Shown one piece after another: positions 25,710 to 34,626 of a stretch of 64,000 nucleotides of DNA; position 1 is the first letter of the stretch; each line of letters starts with the position of its first letter. The stretch lies in the NCBI RefSeq assembly GCF_016862375.1, contig NZ_BOMV01000012.1:110441-174440 (forward strand), written 5' to 3'. The notes beneath the pieces were generated by a model that made no database searches, had not been told where the DNA came from, and saw only the letters and a list, made by a program, of their open reading frames with translations. Source of the DNA: Paractinoplanes rishiriensis (GTDB taxonomy: Bacteria > Actinomycetota > Actinomycetes > Mycobacteriales > Micromonosporaceae). The position numbers and the translations under genes were made by a program.

Positions 25710-26539
25710 TGCCGATCGATCCGGACGTCGCCGTGGGGGCCGACCTCGGTGGGCGCGAGCTCAGCTGGACGTCGACCGACGTGCTGCTCTACCACCTCGC
25801 GGTCGGGGCGGGGGCGGACGAGTTGGGCTACGTCTATGAGCGGGAACTGCGTGGGGTGCTGCCCACATTTGCGACCGTGGCCAGCACGCTGCGGGACACC
25901 GGGCCGCCCAGAGTCTCCATGCCCGGCATTGAGATCGATCTGAGCCGGGTGGTGCACGGCCGGCAGGAGATCGTGCTGCACGGGCCGATACCGGCGGACG
26001 GCTGCGAGTGGGCCACGTCCCGGGTGGCGGCCGTCTACGACAAGGGCAGCGCCGCGGTTGTCGTCACCGAGACCAGCACGGCGTTGTTCACGAGCCGGAT
26101 CAGCATCTTCGCCAAGGGGGAGGGCGGCTTCGGCGGCGACCGCGGGCCGTCGACCGCGGTGCCGGTGCCGGACCGCGCGCCCGACCATGAGGTGCTGTCG
26201 GCTACCGATCCGCGGCAGGCGCTGTGGTACCGGTTGTGTGGCGACCGGAACCCGTTGCATGTTGATCCGGCGTTCGCGGCCTCGGCCGGCTTTCCGCGTC
26301 CGATCCTGCACGGGCTCTGCACGTACGGCATCGTCGGCAAAACTGCCATCGACGTCGCGCTCCGCGGTGACGTCGCGCGCGTGGTCGCGTACTCCTGCAG
26401 GTTTTCGGGTGTGGTCTTTCCCGGCGAAACGCTGCGCACGCGGATCTGGCAGGAGGACGGGCATCTGGTGCTGACCGCCACCGTGGCCGACCGGGACGAC
26501 GCGCCGGCGATCGCGGACGCGCTCATCCGGTGCTCGTGA
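25709..26539 (+). CDS. ChsH3/Hsd4B-like MaoC enoyl-CoA hydratase
   Basis: This 276-residue double-hotdog hydratase has a family N-terminus (VGADLGGRELSWTSTDVLLYHLAVGAG) and a C-terminal MaoC active site with the Asp/His pair in YRLCGDRNPLHVDPAFAASAGFPRPILHGLC. Homologues (Rv3538) hydrate steroid side-chain enoyl-CoA during beta-oxidation. ATG 25709 overlaps the kstD stop and has GGGGAGG upstream, so it is coupled to kstD as in M. tuberculosis Rv3537-Rv3538. Because few other side-chain genes are nearby, its exact substrate is uncertain. Confidence 0.9.
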   Translation: MPIDPDVAVGADLGGRELSWTSTDVLLYHLAVGAGADELGYVYERELRGVLPTFATVASTLRDTGPPRVSMPGIEIDLSRVVHGRQEIVLHGPIPADGCEWATSRVAAVYDKGSAAVVVTETSTALFTSRISIFAKGEGGFGGDRGPSTAVPVPDRAPDHEVLSATDPRQALWYRLCGDRNPLHVDPAFAASAGFPRPILHGLCTYGIVGKTAIDVALRGDVARVVAYSCRFSGVVFPGETLRTRIWQEDGHLVLTATVADRDDAPAIADALIRCS

Positions 26540-26598
26540 GGCTTGGTCCGGTACGCGGCCGGATTGACAGCCGGTCCGGGCCCTCCAACCATCGAACC

Positions 26599-26955
26599 GT
26601 GCATCTTCGCCATCTCGGGCTGCCGGTCCGTGACCGGGACCGCAGCCTGCGCTTCTACGCGACGTACTTCGGCTTCGACCCGGCCACCGCCCAGGCCTAC
26701 CCGGACGGCACCGTCATCGTGCGCGACGCCGACCGGTTCGACCTGGCCCTGCATCCGGCGACCGAGACCCCGCCAGCCGCGACCTTCCTGCACGTCGGGT
26801 TCGCGATGGCCGACGCGGACGCGGTCCGCGACCTGCGCACCCGCTTGGCGGACGACGGCGTGCCGATCGTCGAGCGCGACGACGAGCCGGACCTGGTCTC
26901 GTTCAAATGCCTCGACCCCGACGGCTGGCGGGTCGAGGTCTACTGGGAGCGCTAG
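26599..26955 (+). CDS. VOC-family (glyoxalase-like) protein
   Basis: This 118-residue protein is a single-unit vicinal oxygen chelate domain: LRHLGLPVRDRDRSLRFYATYFGFDP at the start, a central FLHVGFAMADADAVRDLRTRL, and FKCLDPDGWRVEVYWE at the end. The His and terminal Glu could bind a metal. GTG 26599 is preferred because it gives a normal family N-terminus; the frame can extend to 26530. It follows the hydratase by 59 bp. Function may be detoxification or resistance and cannot be fixed. Confidence 0.8.
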   Translation: MHLRHLGLPVRDRDRSLRFYATYFGFDPATAQAYPDGTVIVRDADRFDLALHPATETPPAATFLHVGFAMADADAVRDLRTRLADDGVPIVERDDEPDLVSFKCLDPDGWRVEVYWER

Positions 26956-27288
26956 CCGCAGCAGTCACCCACGTCCTGCCCGGCGGTGCGGATCTTCGGC
27001 GAGCCGCCGCATCGCGGGCCGACAGGACTGAGTGGTGGGGTCCGCCGTCGGCAACTGTTCGGGTCACGGCACTGCCGGGGTCTGACAAACCGCTCCATCG
27101 AAGGATTATCGGTTCATTAAGCCCGGTGCCGCGTCACCCGGCCCCATGGCGTGCGGCCAGCGCTATCGCACCTTATGAATATCTTAGGTCTGCGATCTTG
27201 AATGGGTTTGGCGAAACGTTGAACCCGGCCCGGGATCGGCCCGTGTCCTCGAATGCAGAGACGCGGGACCGGCCGGAGCGAGGTGCGC
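26956..27288. other. 333-bp non-coding interval
   Basis: No credible gene, operator or strong terminator stem was recognised between the VOC gene and the sensor kinase gene. A slightly AT-richer patch around 27100-27200 probably holds the kinase promoter. Confidence 0.5.
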
Positions 27289-29313
27289 ATGATCGTTCGG
27301 ATCATGGATCGGGTGCAGGCGGCGGTGGCGCGGGCGCGGCCGAGACACGGCGGCTCCTACCCGCGGGTGCTGGCGGCTTTGCGGCGGATTGCCGGGATGC
27401 TGGCGCTGCACGGTCGGCCGCTGCCGGCGCGCCTGGCCGTGGTGCTGCTGCCGGTGACGCTGGTGGCGACGACGCTGGGGCTGCTGCGCGTCGCCGACAC
27501 CCGGGCCGAGGGGCGGCCGCTCGCCGACGCCGAGCGGTACGTCGAGGTCAGCCGGGCCGCGGTGGCCGCCTCGAACGCCCTCGAGGACGAGCGTGACCTG
27601 GCCGCCCGGGCGGTGGCCGGCGGGCGCGAGCGGCTCGACCTGGACGGCGCGTTCGCGGCCTCGGACCAGGAGCTCAACCGGCTCGAGGCGGCGGTCGACC
27701 AGGTCGGCGACCCGTCGCTCGCGTTCGCCCGCGGGGAACTGCGCAGCCGGCTGCGCGGCCTCGACGAGCTGCGCATCGAGGGCTTCGGCCCGGACCTTCC
27801 GGCGACCACGACGGTGAGCAGGTACGGCGCCATCGTGCTGAACGTGATCCAGCTGGGCCGGGCGGCGGACGGGCTGGCCGTGCGGCACGGTGGGATTGCG
27901 GGGGACACCGCCGGGGTGTTCGACCTGCTGGTGGCGGCCGGTCTCAACTCGCAGCGCCGGGCGCTCGGCACCGCCCTGCTGACCCGCGGCAGCGCGGAAC
28001 GGGGCGAACGGGCCACGCTCGGTGGCTTCACGGTCCTGGTCGACGTGCAGACCGAGACGTTCCGCTCGGTGGCGTCGGCCGGCACGCTGGCCCTCTTCCA
28101 GGCGGCCGGGGTCGAGGCCGCCGCGAGCGACGTCGACCTGCTGGCCCAGCGCATCGCCGCCGGCAGCACCGAGATCGCGGCCCGCGACTGGATCGACCTC
28201 ACCACGCTGTACCTCGCCAAGGTGCGCCAGGTGATCCAGACCGTGGTGGACCGCGGCGCGGACCAGATCGCGGCACTGCGGGCGGCGTACGCGGAGGACC
28301 TGCGCCGGGACGTGGCGGTGGTGCTGGTCGTGCTGTTCGGCACGGTGCTCGCGGCCGGGCTGGTCGGCTACGGGCTGATCGCGGACCTGCGCCGGCTGCG
28401 GAACCGGATGCGGCACATCGCCGAGGAGCGGCTGCCCCGCGCGGTGGCGGCGATCGGTGCGGGCAGCCCGCCCGAACATCCGGACGACGCCCCGGCCCCT
28501 CCGGATGAGATCGGCGACCTGACCAGGGCCTTCGAAGTGGTGCAGGACGAGGCCATCCGGCTCGCGTCGGCCGAGGCGATGCTGCGGGTCACGATGGCCG
28601 GCGTGTCGCGGACCGTCACCCAGCGCACCGAGGACCTGGTGGCCCGCCAGCTGGAGCTGATCACCGACCTGGAGCAGCGCCAGGTCGAGCCCGCGACGCT
28701 GGAGCGTCTGTTCCAGCTCGACCACCTGTCCACCCGGATCCGGCGGCACAGCGACAACCTGCTGGTGCTGGCCGGCGCCGGGCCGGGCTGGCGGTGGCCC
28801 CGGCCGGCCATGCTGCAGGACGTGGTCCAGGCCGCCACGGCCGCGATCGAGCAGTACCGGCGGGTCGAGGTGGCCCAGCTGCCGGCCGTCGCGGTGGCCG
28901 CGCCCGTGGTGGTCGACATGATCCAGATCCTGACCGAGCTGATCGACAACGCGGCCAAGTTTTCACCGCCGGACCGGCCGGTGCGGGTCACGGCCGGGCC
29001 GCTGTCCGACGGCGGATACCGGATCGAGGTGCGCGACGCGGGCGACGGACTGGGCAGCCGCCGGGCTGCGGCCCTGAACGCCCGGCTGTCCCGCCCGGCC
29101 CTGGACGACCTGGGCGACGAGCCGACGCTGGGGTTGTACGTGGTGTCCGCGCTCGCGGCCCGGGCCGGGATCGGTGTCCACCTGATCCCGATCGAGCGCG
29201 GTTGCGTGGCGGCGGTGGCGGTGCCGGGCCGGCTGCTCACGGCGTCGGCCGCGCCGGCCGACCTGCGGCAGCGGGAGCCGCTGCTCGCGGCGGCCCGCGA
29301 AGCCCGGCCATGA
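27289..29313 (+). CDS. CvnA-like sensor histidine kinase with NIT-type sensing domain
   Basis: This 674-residue protein has a membrane segment near residues 45-65 (LAVVLLPVTLVATTLGLL), an extracellular helical nitrate/nitrite-sensing-like domain, a second segment (VVLVVLFGTVLAAGLVGYGL, about residues 345-365), a HAMP-like linker, and an ATP-binding domain. LDHLSTRIRRHSDNLLVLAG resembles the degenerate phospho-acceptor helix of conservon CvnA kinases. The N box is ELIDNAAKFSPP and the G boxes are DAGDGLG and [17 protein letters not shown] 27289 follows GGAGCGAGG. The usual roadblock, DUF742 and GTPase partners are not next to it. Confidence 0.85.
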   Translation: MIVRIMDRVQAAVARARPRHGGSYPRVLAALRRIAGMLALHGRPLPARLAVVLLPVTLVATTLGLLRVADTRAEGRPLADAERYVEVSRAAVAASNALEDERDLAARAVAGGRERLDLDGAFAASDQELNRLEAAVDQVGDPSLAFARGELRSRLRGLDELRIEGFGPDLPATTTVSRYGAIVLNVIQLGRAADGLAVRHGGIAGDTAGVFDLLVAAGLNSQRRALGTALLTRGSAERGERATLGGFTVLVDVQTETFRSVASAGTLALFQAAGVEAAASDVDLLAQRIAAGSTEIAARDWIDLTTLYLAKVRQVIQTVVDRGADQIAALRAAYAEDLRRDVAVVLVVLFGTVLAAGLVGYGLIADLRRLRNRMRHIAEERLPRAVAAIGAGSPPEHPDDAPAPPDEIGDLTRAFEVVQDEAIRLASAEAMLRVTMAGVSRTVTQRTEDLVARQLELITDLEQRQVEPATLERLFQLDHLSTRIRRHSDNLLVLAGAGPGWRWPRPAMLQDVVQAATAAIEQYRRVEVAQLPAVAVAAPVVVDMIQILTELIDNAAKFSPPDRPVRVTAGPLSDGGYRIEVRDAGDGLGSRRAAALNARLSRPALDDLGDEPTLGLYVVSALAARAGIGVHLIPIERGCVAAVAVPGRLLTASAAPADLRQREPLLAAAREARP

Positions 29314-29465
29314 CGGGGGCGTGGATCTGCGAGCTGACCGCGTGGGTCAACGAGCGGACCGCCTGGGGCGCCGACCGGCAACCGGTCGTCACCCGGCTGG
29401 CCCGTCAGGGCAGCCTTGCTCACCCTCTGCCCGCCGCCCGCTCCGGCCGGATGGCATGCTCGTGA
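29310..29465 (+). CDS. possible small ORF coupled to the kinase
   Basis: This is a 51-codon frame whose ATG overlaps the kinase stop (ATGA). The product (start MTGAWICELTAWVNERTAW) matches no family I recognise, and its second half is Arg/Ala/Pro-rich. The next gene starts inside it. It is listed only because of the overlap; it may be untranslated. Confidence 0.25.
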   Translation: MTGAWICELTAWVNERTAWGADRQPVVTRLARQGSLAHPLPAARSGRMACS

Positions 29466-29833
29466 CCACCCCGGACGTCGACCACGTGTTTCTGGGCCGG
29501 CCCGTGCCGCTGCGCCTGTTCCGCGACGTCGCGGCGCATCTGCGAACGTTGGGCGAGGTTCGCACCGGCGTGACCAGGACGCAGGTCTCCTTCGCCGCGA
29601 AGCGGCAGTTCGCCTGGGTGTGGCTGCCCACCCGCTGGACCACGAACCGGCCCGAGGACAGCATCGTCATCTCGTTCGCGCTGGCCCGCCGGGTCGAGCA
29701 CCCGCGCGTCGTGGAGGCCACCGAGGCCCGGCCGGGGCGGTGGACACACCACGTGATCGTGCAGCGTGCGGCGGACCTCGGCCCTGAGGTGCGGCAGTGG
29801 CTGCGGGAAGCGTACGAGCAGGCATCGGCGTGA
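29456..29833 (+). CDS. DUF5655-like protein
   Basis: This 125-residue protein resembles DUF5655 proteins: HVFLGRPVPLRLFRDVAAHLRTLGEVRTGVTRTQVSF, followed by KRQFAWVWLPTRW and a C-terminal VEATEARPGRWTHHVIVQRAADLGPEVRQWLREAYEQA. DUF5655 has no firmly known role. ATG 29456 is chosen; GTG 29462 is possible. It converges on the next gene with almost no gap. Confidence 0.75.
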   Translation: MLVTTPDVDHVFLGRPVPLRLFRDVAAHLRTLGEVRTGVTRTQVSFAAKRQFAWVWLPTRWTTNRPEDSIVISFALARRVEHPRVVEATEARPGRWTHHVIVQRAADLGPEVRQWLREAYEQASA

Positions 29834-29834
29834 C

Positions 29835-30326
29835 CTATCCGTATCTGCGCATCAGCTCGGAAATCTCCTCCTCGTCGGGTTTCTTGTCGAAGTAGCCGTA
29901 CGGCGCCACCGAGACGCCCTCGACCACCACCCGCGGATCGTCGTCGGCGGCGGTGTCGTCGAGGTCGCCCGCGCAGCGTGAACCCATCGAGTAGATGGCG
30001 AAGCCAGGCTCGAAGTAATAGCCGATGTCGAACGGCTCGGCCGCATAGCCCCGGGCCGCCAGGTCGCGCAGCACGTCGTCCATGAAGCGGTAGGTCAGCT
30101 GGACGCCGTCGAAGAACACCTCCTCGCCGTCGCCGCCCGAATAGCCCAGTTCGACGATCTCGACAGTCTCGTCGCCGGCGTAGGTCAGCACCAGTATCGG
30201 GTTGGTGTCGTACACCGCTCGGCTGTCGCGGCCGGGATGCACGGGCCGGCCGATCCGCGCCTCGACCACGTCGCGGTGCTCGCCGACCTTGGCGCTGGGA
30301 ACGCCCTCACCGGGCAGGATTTCCAT
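29835..30326 (-). CDS. hypothetical protein
   Basis: This is a 163-residue acidic soluble protein of no recognised family. Distinct segments are HPGRDSRAVYDTNPILVLTYAGDETVEIVELGYS, VFFDGVQLTYRFMDDVLRDL and FEPGFAIYSMG. It looks like the small alpha/beta proteins often found as immunity or accessory factors, but there is no toxin beside it. ATG 30326 is chosen; the frame extends to 30974 only as a shadow of the divergent FG-GAP gene. Confidence 0.65.
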   Translation of the reverse strand: MEILPGEGVPSAKVGEHRDVVEARIGRPVHPGRDSRAVYDTNPILVLTYAGDETVEIVELGYSGGDGEEVFFDGVQLTYRFMDDVLRDLAARGYAAEPFDIGYYFEPGFAIYSMGSRCAGDLDDTAADDDPRVVVEGVSVAPYGYFDKKPDEEEISELMRRYG

Positions 30327-30447
30327 GCCGTGGATGCTGCCACGGGGGTACGACAAAAATGCGCCCGCCGATCCACTGAGGAGGGTCGCGGTGCGCGGTC
30401 GATTCTGGTTGACTCCGGGGCCGGTTCTCGACGACGGGGGAAATTCC

Positions 30448-31605
30448 ATGAGACGCCTGCTTGTTTCCGTGTCCGCGCTCGGCCTCGCCGCGCCGCTGCT
30501 GGGGGCGGTGCCCGCGGCGGCCGCACCGGTGCCCACCTTCTTCGCCCCGGTGGAGATCCGCAGCGTCGGTGCACAGCCCGCCGCGGTGGCCATCGGCGAC
30601 GTTACCGGTGACGGCCGGCCGGACGTGCTGATGACCACCAACAACACGTCGCACCCGGACAGCGACAAGGTCCTGGTGTTCGCCCAGAACGCCGCCGGCG
30701 GGCTCGGCGCTCCGGTCTCGTACCAGACCCGCATGTCGTTTTTTGACCACGACGGACGCGGGCTCGCCCTGCTCGACAACGACGGCGACGGCCGGCTGGA
30801 CGTGGCGCTCGGCACGCTCGCCGGGGTCGAGATCCTGCGGCAGACCGACGCCGGCACGCTGGTCAGCCAGGGTGTGCTGCCCGGATCGCCGCAGGCCGGG
30901 CAGATCATGGCCGCCGACGTGGACGCCGACGGCGACACCGACCTGGTCACCAGCACCAACGCGCTGGCCGGCAATGCGCGCGCCGGAATCCGCCTGCTGA
31001 CCCGGGAGCCGGGCGGTTCCTACACGCTGTCGACCGTTTCCACCGACGAGACCGAAGGCCTGGGGGTCGGCGACCTCGACGGCGACGCACAGGCCGAAAT
31101 CGTCGGCTGGAACATTCGCAGCCTCTACATCATGGATCGCACCGGCACCGGCTGGTCGCGCCGGCTGCCGCCCGAATCCGGAAAGGGCGCGAACGGCGTC
31201 GAGGTCGCCGATGTCACCAACGACGGCCGCGACGACATCATCGCGACCCGAGGCGGCAACTACCTCCCCAACGTGGCCGTCTTTCCGCAGTCCGCGACGG
31301 GGACCATAGGCGCGCCGGCCGGCTATTTGACAAAAGACATTCCGGAGCCCGTACGCGCTGCCGACCTCGACAACAACGGCCGCGCCGACCTGGTGCTCGC
31401 GCACGGCGGCTGGTACACGATGAGCACCCTGCTCCAGATCAGCAACGGAATGGCGCCCCCGGTCGAGGAGCCGTTGCCGTACGCGTCCAGCTACAACGCC
31501 CAGGGCCTGGCCGCCGGCGACATCAGCGGCGACGGAAAAGCGGACGTGGTGATAGCCGACTACAACCACGGTCTGCTGGTGCTGCGCAACGCCCTCCCGA
31601 TCTGA
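30448..31605 (+). CDS. secreted FG-GAP/VCBS repeat protein
   Basis: This 385-residue exported protein has a signal peptide (MRRLLVSVSALGLAAPLLGA, cleaved near AAAAP) followed by beta-propeller repeats with calcium-binding loops: IGDVTGDGRPDVLM, LDNDGDGRLDVALG, ADVDADGDTDLVTS, GDLDGDAQAEIVG, ADVTNDGRDDIIATRG, ADLDNNGRADLVLA and GDISGDGKADVVIA. These seven Asp-rich repeats suggest a seven-bladed propeller. There is no catalytic domain, so binding or adhesion is likely. ATG 30448 follows a GGGGGA patch. Confidence 0.88.
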   Translation: MRRLLVSVSALGLAAPLLGAVPAAAAPVPTFFAPVEIRSVGAQPAAVAIGDVTGDGRPDVLMTTNNTSHPDSDKVLVFAQNAAGGLGAPVSYQTRMSFFDHDGRGLALLDNDGDGRLDVALGTLAGVEILRQTDAGTLVSQGVLPGSPQAGQIMAADVDADGDTDLVTSTNALAGNARAGIRLLTREPGGSYTLSTVSTDETEGLGVGDLDGDAQAEIVGWNIRSLYIMDRTGTGWSRRLPPESGKGANGVEVADVTNDGRDDIIATRGGNYLPNVAVFPQSATGTIGAPAGYLTKDIPEPVRAADLDNNGRADLVLAHGGWYTMSTLLQISNGMAPPVEEPLPYASSYNAQGLAAGDISGDGKADVVIADYNHGLLVLRNALPI

Positions 31606-31811
31606 TTCACGGATGCCCGGCGCGCGCCGGAGCGCCCGCGGCGGTGGTGACGGTGCCGAGGTCGGGGAGGCGCGCGCCGGCCCGGGGTGGCCATGAGGGC
31701 GAAAATCGCGGAGATCGGGGCGGGCGCGGTGCCGATGCCGGTGTAAGTCGGACACGTCCCGTTGACAGGTGTGGCTTACTTTGAACATTCGATTTCGCTG
31801 GGGAGGGCGTC

Positions 31812-32279
31812 ATGTCGGCCGAGCATGAAGTGAGATCTCCGAAGCTGCCGCCGCGCTGGTTCATCCGGGCCGCCTGGGCTGTCCATCGTGGCATCTACAA
31901 GGTGTTTCGCGGGCGGGTCGGGCTCTGGGCGCCGCGCGCGGGCAAGTGGGGCACCTGCCGGCTCAGCACCGTGGGCCGGCGCACCGGGCAGGAGCGCAGC
32001 GTCATCCTCGGCTACCTCGAGGACGGACCGAACTTGTACACACTGGCCATGAACGGGTGGGGCGAGGGCGAACCGGCCTGGTGGCTCAACCTGCAGGCCC
32101 AGCCGGACGTGACCGTCGAGACCGTGCAGGGCCGCCGGCCGGTGCGCGGGCGGGCCGCCGTCGGCGAGGAGCGCGCCCGGCTCTGGCAGATATGGCAGGG
32201 CATCGACAAGGACCTGGACGCCTTCGCGGCCCGCCGCTCCACCGAGACCGCCGTGGTGATCCTCGAACCGCGCGCCTAG
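31812..32279 (+). CDS. nitroreductase/quinone reductase family protein (DUF385, F420-type)
   Basis: This 155-residue protein matches the deazaflavin-dependent Ddn-like family: LSTVGRRTGQERSVILGYLEDGPNLYTLAMNGWGEGEPAWWLNLQAQPDVTVE is the split-barrel core. These small enzymes use cofactor F420 to reduce quinones or other substrates. GGGGAGGG lies upstream of the ATG. The gene converges on the phosphotransferase with a 4-bp overlap. Its substrate is unknown. Confidence 0.88.
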   Translation: MSAEHEVRSPKLPPRWFIRAAWAVHRGIYKVFRGRVGLWAPRAGKWGTCRLSTVGRRTGQERSVILGYLEDGPNLYTLAMNGWGEGEPAWWLNLQAQPDVTVETVQGRRPVRGRAAVGEERARLWQIWQGIDKDLDAFAARRSTETAVVILEPRA

Positions 32280-33217
32280 GCACACGCCTTCAGCAGGGCG
32301 TTCAGGACCTCGCGGGTGTGCGGCTCGTCCAGCGACTCACGGATCCACGCCTCGGCCGCCGTCTGCGTCGGGGTGCGCTCGTTCGGCTCCAGCCAGTCGT
32401 TGGCGGCCAGTTCGACGATGTGGCCCAGCTGGGCGATCAGCATCGAGAACTGGCCGGCCCGGGTCAGCGTTCCCGGGCCGCCGGCATCGGCGTACGCCGC
32501 CGTTAAGGCTCTTGCCCGGCCCGGATCTGACCGGCCGAATTCGAACACCACGCAGCCCAGCTCCTGGCTCGGATCCATGGCACCGCTGTTCTCCCAGTCG
32601 ATCACGCAGATGCCGCCCTGCGCGGTGGGCAGGACGTTGTCGGCCCACAGGTCGCGGTGGCAGGTCTGCAGCGACGCCGCCGGTTCCAGCCATGACTCGA
32701 GCGCGACCAGTTCGTCCCGCAGGTCGGCGAGCCGTCCCGCGAAGGGGGCGCCGGCCGCGTACAGCCTTGAAATCAGCGGGTCCCAGCCCGCCGCGCCGAC
32801 CGGTTCCGTGTACCAGGCGTCCGGCACCCCGCCCGGCAACCGCACGCTGTGTATGCGCGCCACCGCCGAGCCGACCTGCTCCGGGTCGAGGCCGGTGGTG
32901 GGCGGCAGCAGGTCGGCCCACGAATAGACGCGCACCTGCCGTCCGCCGATCAAAGCAAAGATCAAACCATCGGTGGTACGCCGTACGAGCGGAGCGGGCA
33001 CCCCGGCCGCGCACGCCGCCTCCTGGAAAGACGTGGCAGCGCGTACCGAATCCTCGGTGGTCTGGTGAAACGGCACCTTGACCGCCCACCGGCCGTCGGC
33101 CGTCTCCAGCTGCCACACCGAACCCTGCCGGCCCCGCGCCACCGGGCCGTCCGACAGTCGAATCGCGCGGCCGAGACCGAACCGGTCCGCAAGTTCCACG
33201 GCATCCACGCGGTCCAC
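32276..33217 (-). CDS. aminoglycoside-phosphotransferase-fold kinase
   Basis: This 313-residue protein has the APH/choline kinase fold: an N-terminal nucleotide lobe (GRQGSVWQLETADGRWAVKVPFH with the Lys), the catalytic loop CHRDLWADNVL (HxDxxxxN) and the metal-binding CVIDWENSGAMDP. The start is GTG 33217. Many such proteins phosphorylate small molecules other than antibiotics, so resistance should not be assumed. Confidence 0.85.
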   Translation of the reverse strand: MDRVDAVELADRFGLGRAIRLSDGPVARGRQGSVWQLETADGRWAVKVPFHQTTEDSVRAATSFQEAACAAGVPAPLVRRTTDGLIFALIGGRQVRVYSWADLLPPTTGLDPEQVGSAVARIHSVRLPGGVPDAWYTEPVGAAGWDPLISRLYAAGAPFAGRLADLRDELVALESWLEPAASLQTCHRDLWADNVLPTAQGGICVIDWENSGAMDPSQELGCVVFEFGRSDPGRARALTAAYADAGGPGTLTRAGQFSMLIAQLGHIVELAANDWLEPNERTPTQTAAEAWIRESLDEPHTREVLNALLKACA

Positions 33218-33243
33218 TAGAGCACACCGGCATGATCGGGGGC

Positions 33244-33741
33244 ATGGAGTTTTTCGTCTACCACCGGGACCGGCCGGGATCGCTGGCGCTGCGCGCGGAA
33301 CTCGTCGAGGCGCACTGGGCGTACATGGACCGGTTTGCCGACCGGATGATCGCCCGCGGCCCGACCTTCACCGGCGACATCCCGACCGGCAGCATGCACA
33401 TCGTCGACCTGCCCGACCCGGCGGCCGCCCGCGCGTTCGCCTTCGACGAGCCCAGCTACCAGGCCGGCGTCTACCGCGACGTGCTGATCCGCCGCTGGCA
33501 CCGGGTGCACGGCGGCGGCACCGGAGAGGGCGACCGATATCTGGTGCTGGGCCTCGGGCAGGGCGAGGCGCCGCCGGCTCCGCAAAACCCCAAGGGCCTG
33601 ATCGCGTACGGCTCACTGCTGTCGGACGACGGCGCGGCCTGGCTCGGCACCGCGGCTCTCACCACCGCGCCCGCCGTGCTGAAACCCGAACACTACGCCG
33701 CGATAGAGGTGCACAACTGGACCGTCGGCGGCCGCCGGTAG
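33244..33741 (+). CDS. YCII-related protein
   Basis: This 165-residue protein starts with a YCII-like ferredoxin-fold domain (FFVYHRDRPGSLALRAELVEAHWAYMDRFADRMIARGPTFT, then GSMHIVDLPDPAAARAFAFDEPSYQAGVY). The second half (about residues 100-165) is a less conserved extension ending HYAAIEVHNWTVGGRR. ATG 33244 with GGGGG upstream is preferred to ATG 33232. The biochemical role is unknown. Confidence 0.8.
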   Translation: MEFFVYHRDRPGSLALRAELVEAHWAYMDRFADRMIARGPTFTGDIPTGSMHIVDLPDPAAARAFAFDEPSYQAGVYRDVLIRRWHRVHGGGTGEGDRYLVLGLGQGEAPPAPQNPKGLIAYGSLLSDDGAAWLGTAALTTAPAVLKPEHYAAIEVHNWTVGGRR

Positions 33742-33780
33742 GGGACCACAGATGTGCACTGTGGACGGTATCGTGTCCGG

Positions 33781-34578
33781 ATGGCCCGGATCGAGCTGAA
33801 CACCGAGGTTCCGCACTCCGCCCGCATCTACGACTACCTGCTCGGCGGCAAGGACAACTTCGTGGCCGACCGGGCCGCCGCCGCGGCGATCACGGTGGAC
33901 TGGCCGCACCTGGCCATCTCGATGCGGGCCAACCGCAACTACATGGCGAGGCAGGCCCGGTTCATCGCGGCCGAGCTGGGCATCCGGCAGTTCCTCGACA
34001 TCGGCGCCGGGCTGCCGACCGCCCCCAACCTGCACGAGGTGGTGCAGGAGGTCGCGCCGGAGTCGCGGGTGCTCTATGTGGACAACGACCCGCTGGTCCT
34101 GGTGCACGCCCGGGCCCTGCTCACCGGTTCGCCGCAGGGCCGCACCGCCTACCTGGACGCGGATCTGCACGACCCGGACGCGATCGTCCGCTCCGCGGAG
34201 TTCCACGAGACCTTCGACCTGACCCGCCCGGTGGCCCTGAGCCTCATCGCGATCCTCCAGTTCATCGTCGACGACGCCGAGGCGCACCGCATCATCGACA
34301 CCCTGATGGCGCCCCTCCCGCCGGGCAGCGTGCTGGCCCTGTCCACGGTCACCGCGGCGAGCGCACCCGACGAGGTCAACCGGGGCGTGGCCGCGTACGT
34401 GGCCCGCGGCATCGACGAAAAGGCCCGCGACCGCGCCGAGGTCGAGAAACTGTTCCGCGGCCTCGATCTGATCGACCCGGGCGTCACCCTGGTCAACCAC
34501 TGGCGCCCGGACGAGGCAGCCCGCGCGGTCCCGGACGCCCACGTGCACATGTACGGCGGCGTCGCGGTCAAACGCTAG
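33781..34578 (+). CDS. SAM-dependent methyltransferase (DUF574 family)
   Basis: This 265-residue protein is the common actinomycete DUF574 methyltransferase: an N-terminal VPHSARIYDYLLGGKDNFVADR, the SAM motif QFLDIGAGLPTAPNLHEV, VLYVDNDPLVLVHARALL and ALSLIAILQFIVDD. The length is normal. ATG 33781 follows the YCII gene by 39 bp on the same strand. The substrate is not known for this abundant family. Confidence 0.9.
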   Translation: MARIELNTEVPHSARIYDYLLGGKDNFVADRAAAAAITVDWPHLAISMRANRNYMARQARFIAAELGIRQFLDIGAGLPTAPNLHEVVQEVAPESRVLYVDNDPLVLVHARALLTGSPQGRTAYLDADLHDPDAIVRSAEFHETFDLTRPVALSLIAILQFIVDDAEAHRIIDTLMAPLPPGSVLALSTVTAASAPDEVNRGVAAYVARGIDEKARDRAEVEKLFRGLDLIDPGVTLVNHWRPDEAARAVPDAHVHMYGGVAVKR

Positions 34579-34626
34579 GCAGCCGCCCGGAAGGTTCAGC
34601 GGAGTCGCGCCGGCCCCGGAAGCTGT

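Noticed and set aside
32276..33217. Antibiotic resistance gene (aminoglycoside phosphotransferase)
   Set aside because: Only the broad APH/choline kinase fold is visible; no specific resistance-enzyme motif is recognised.
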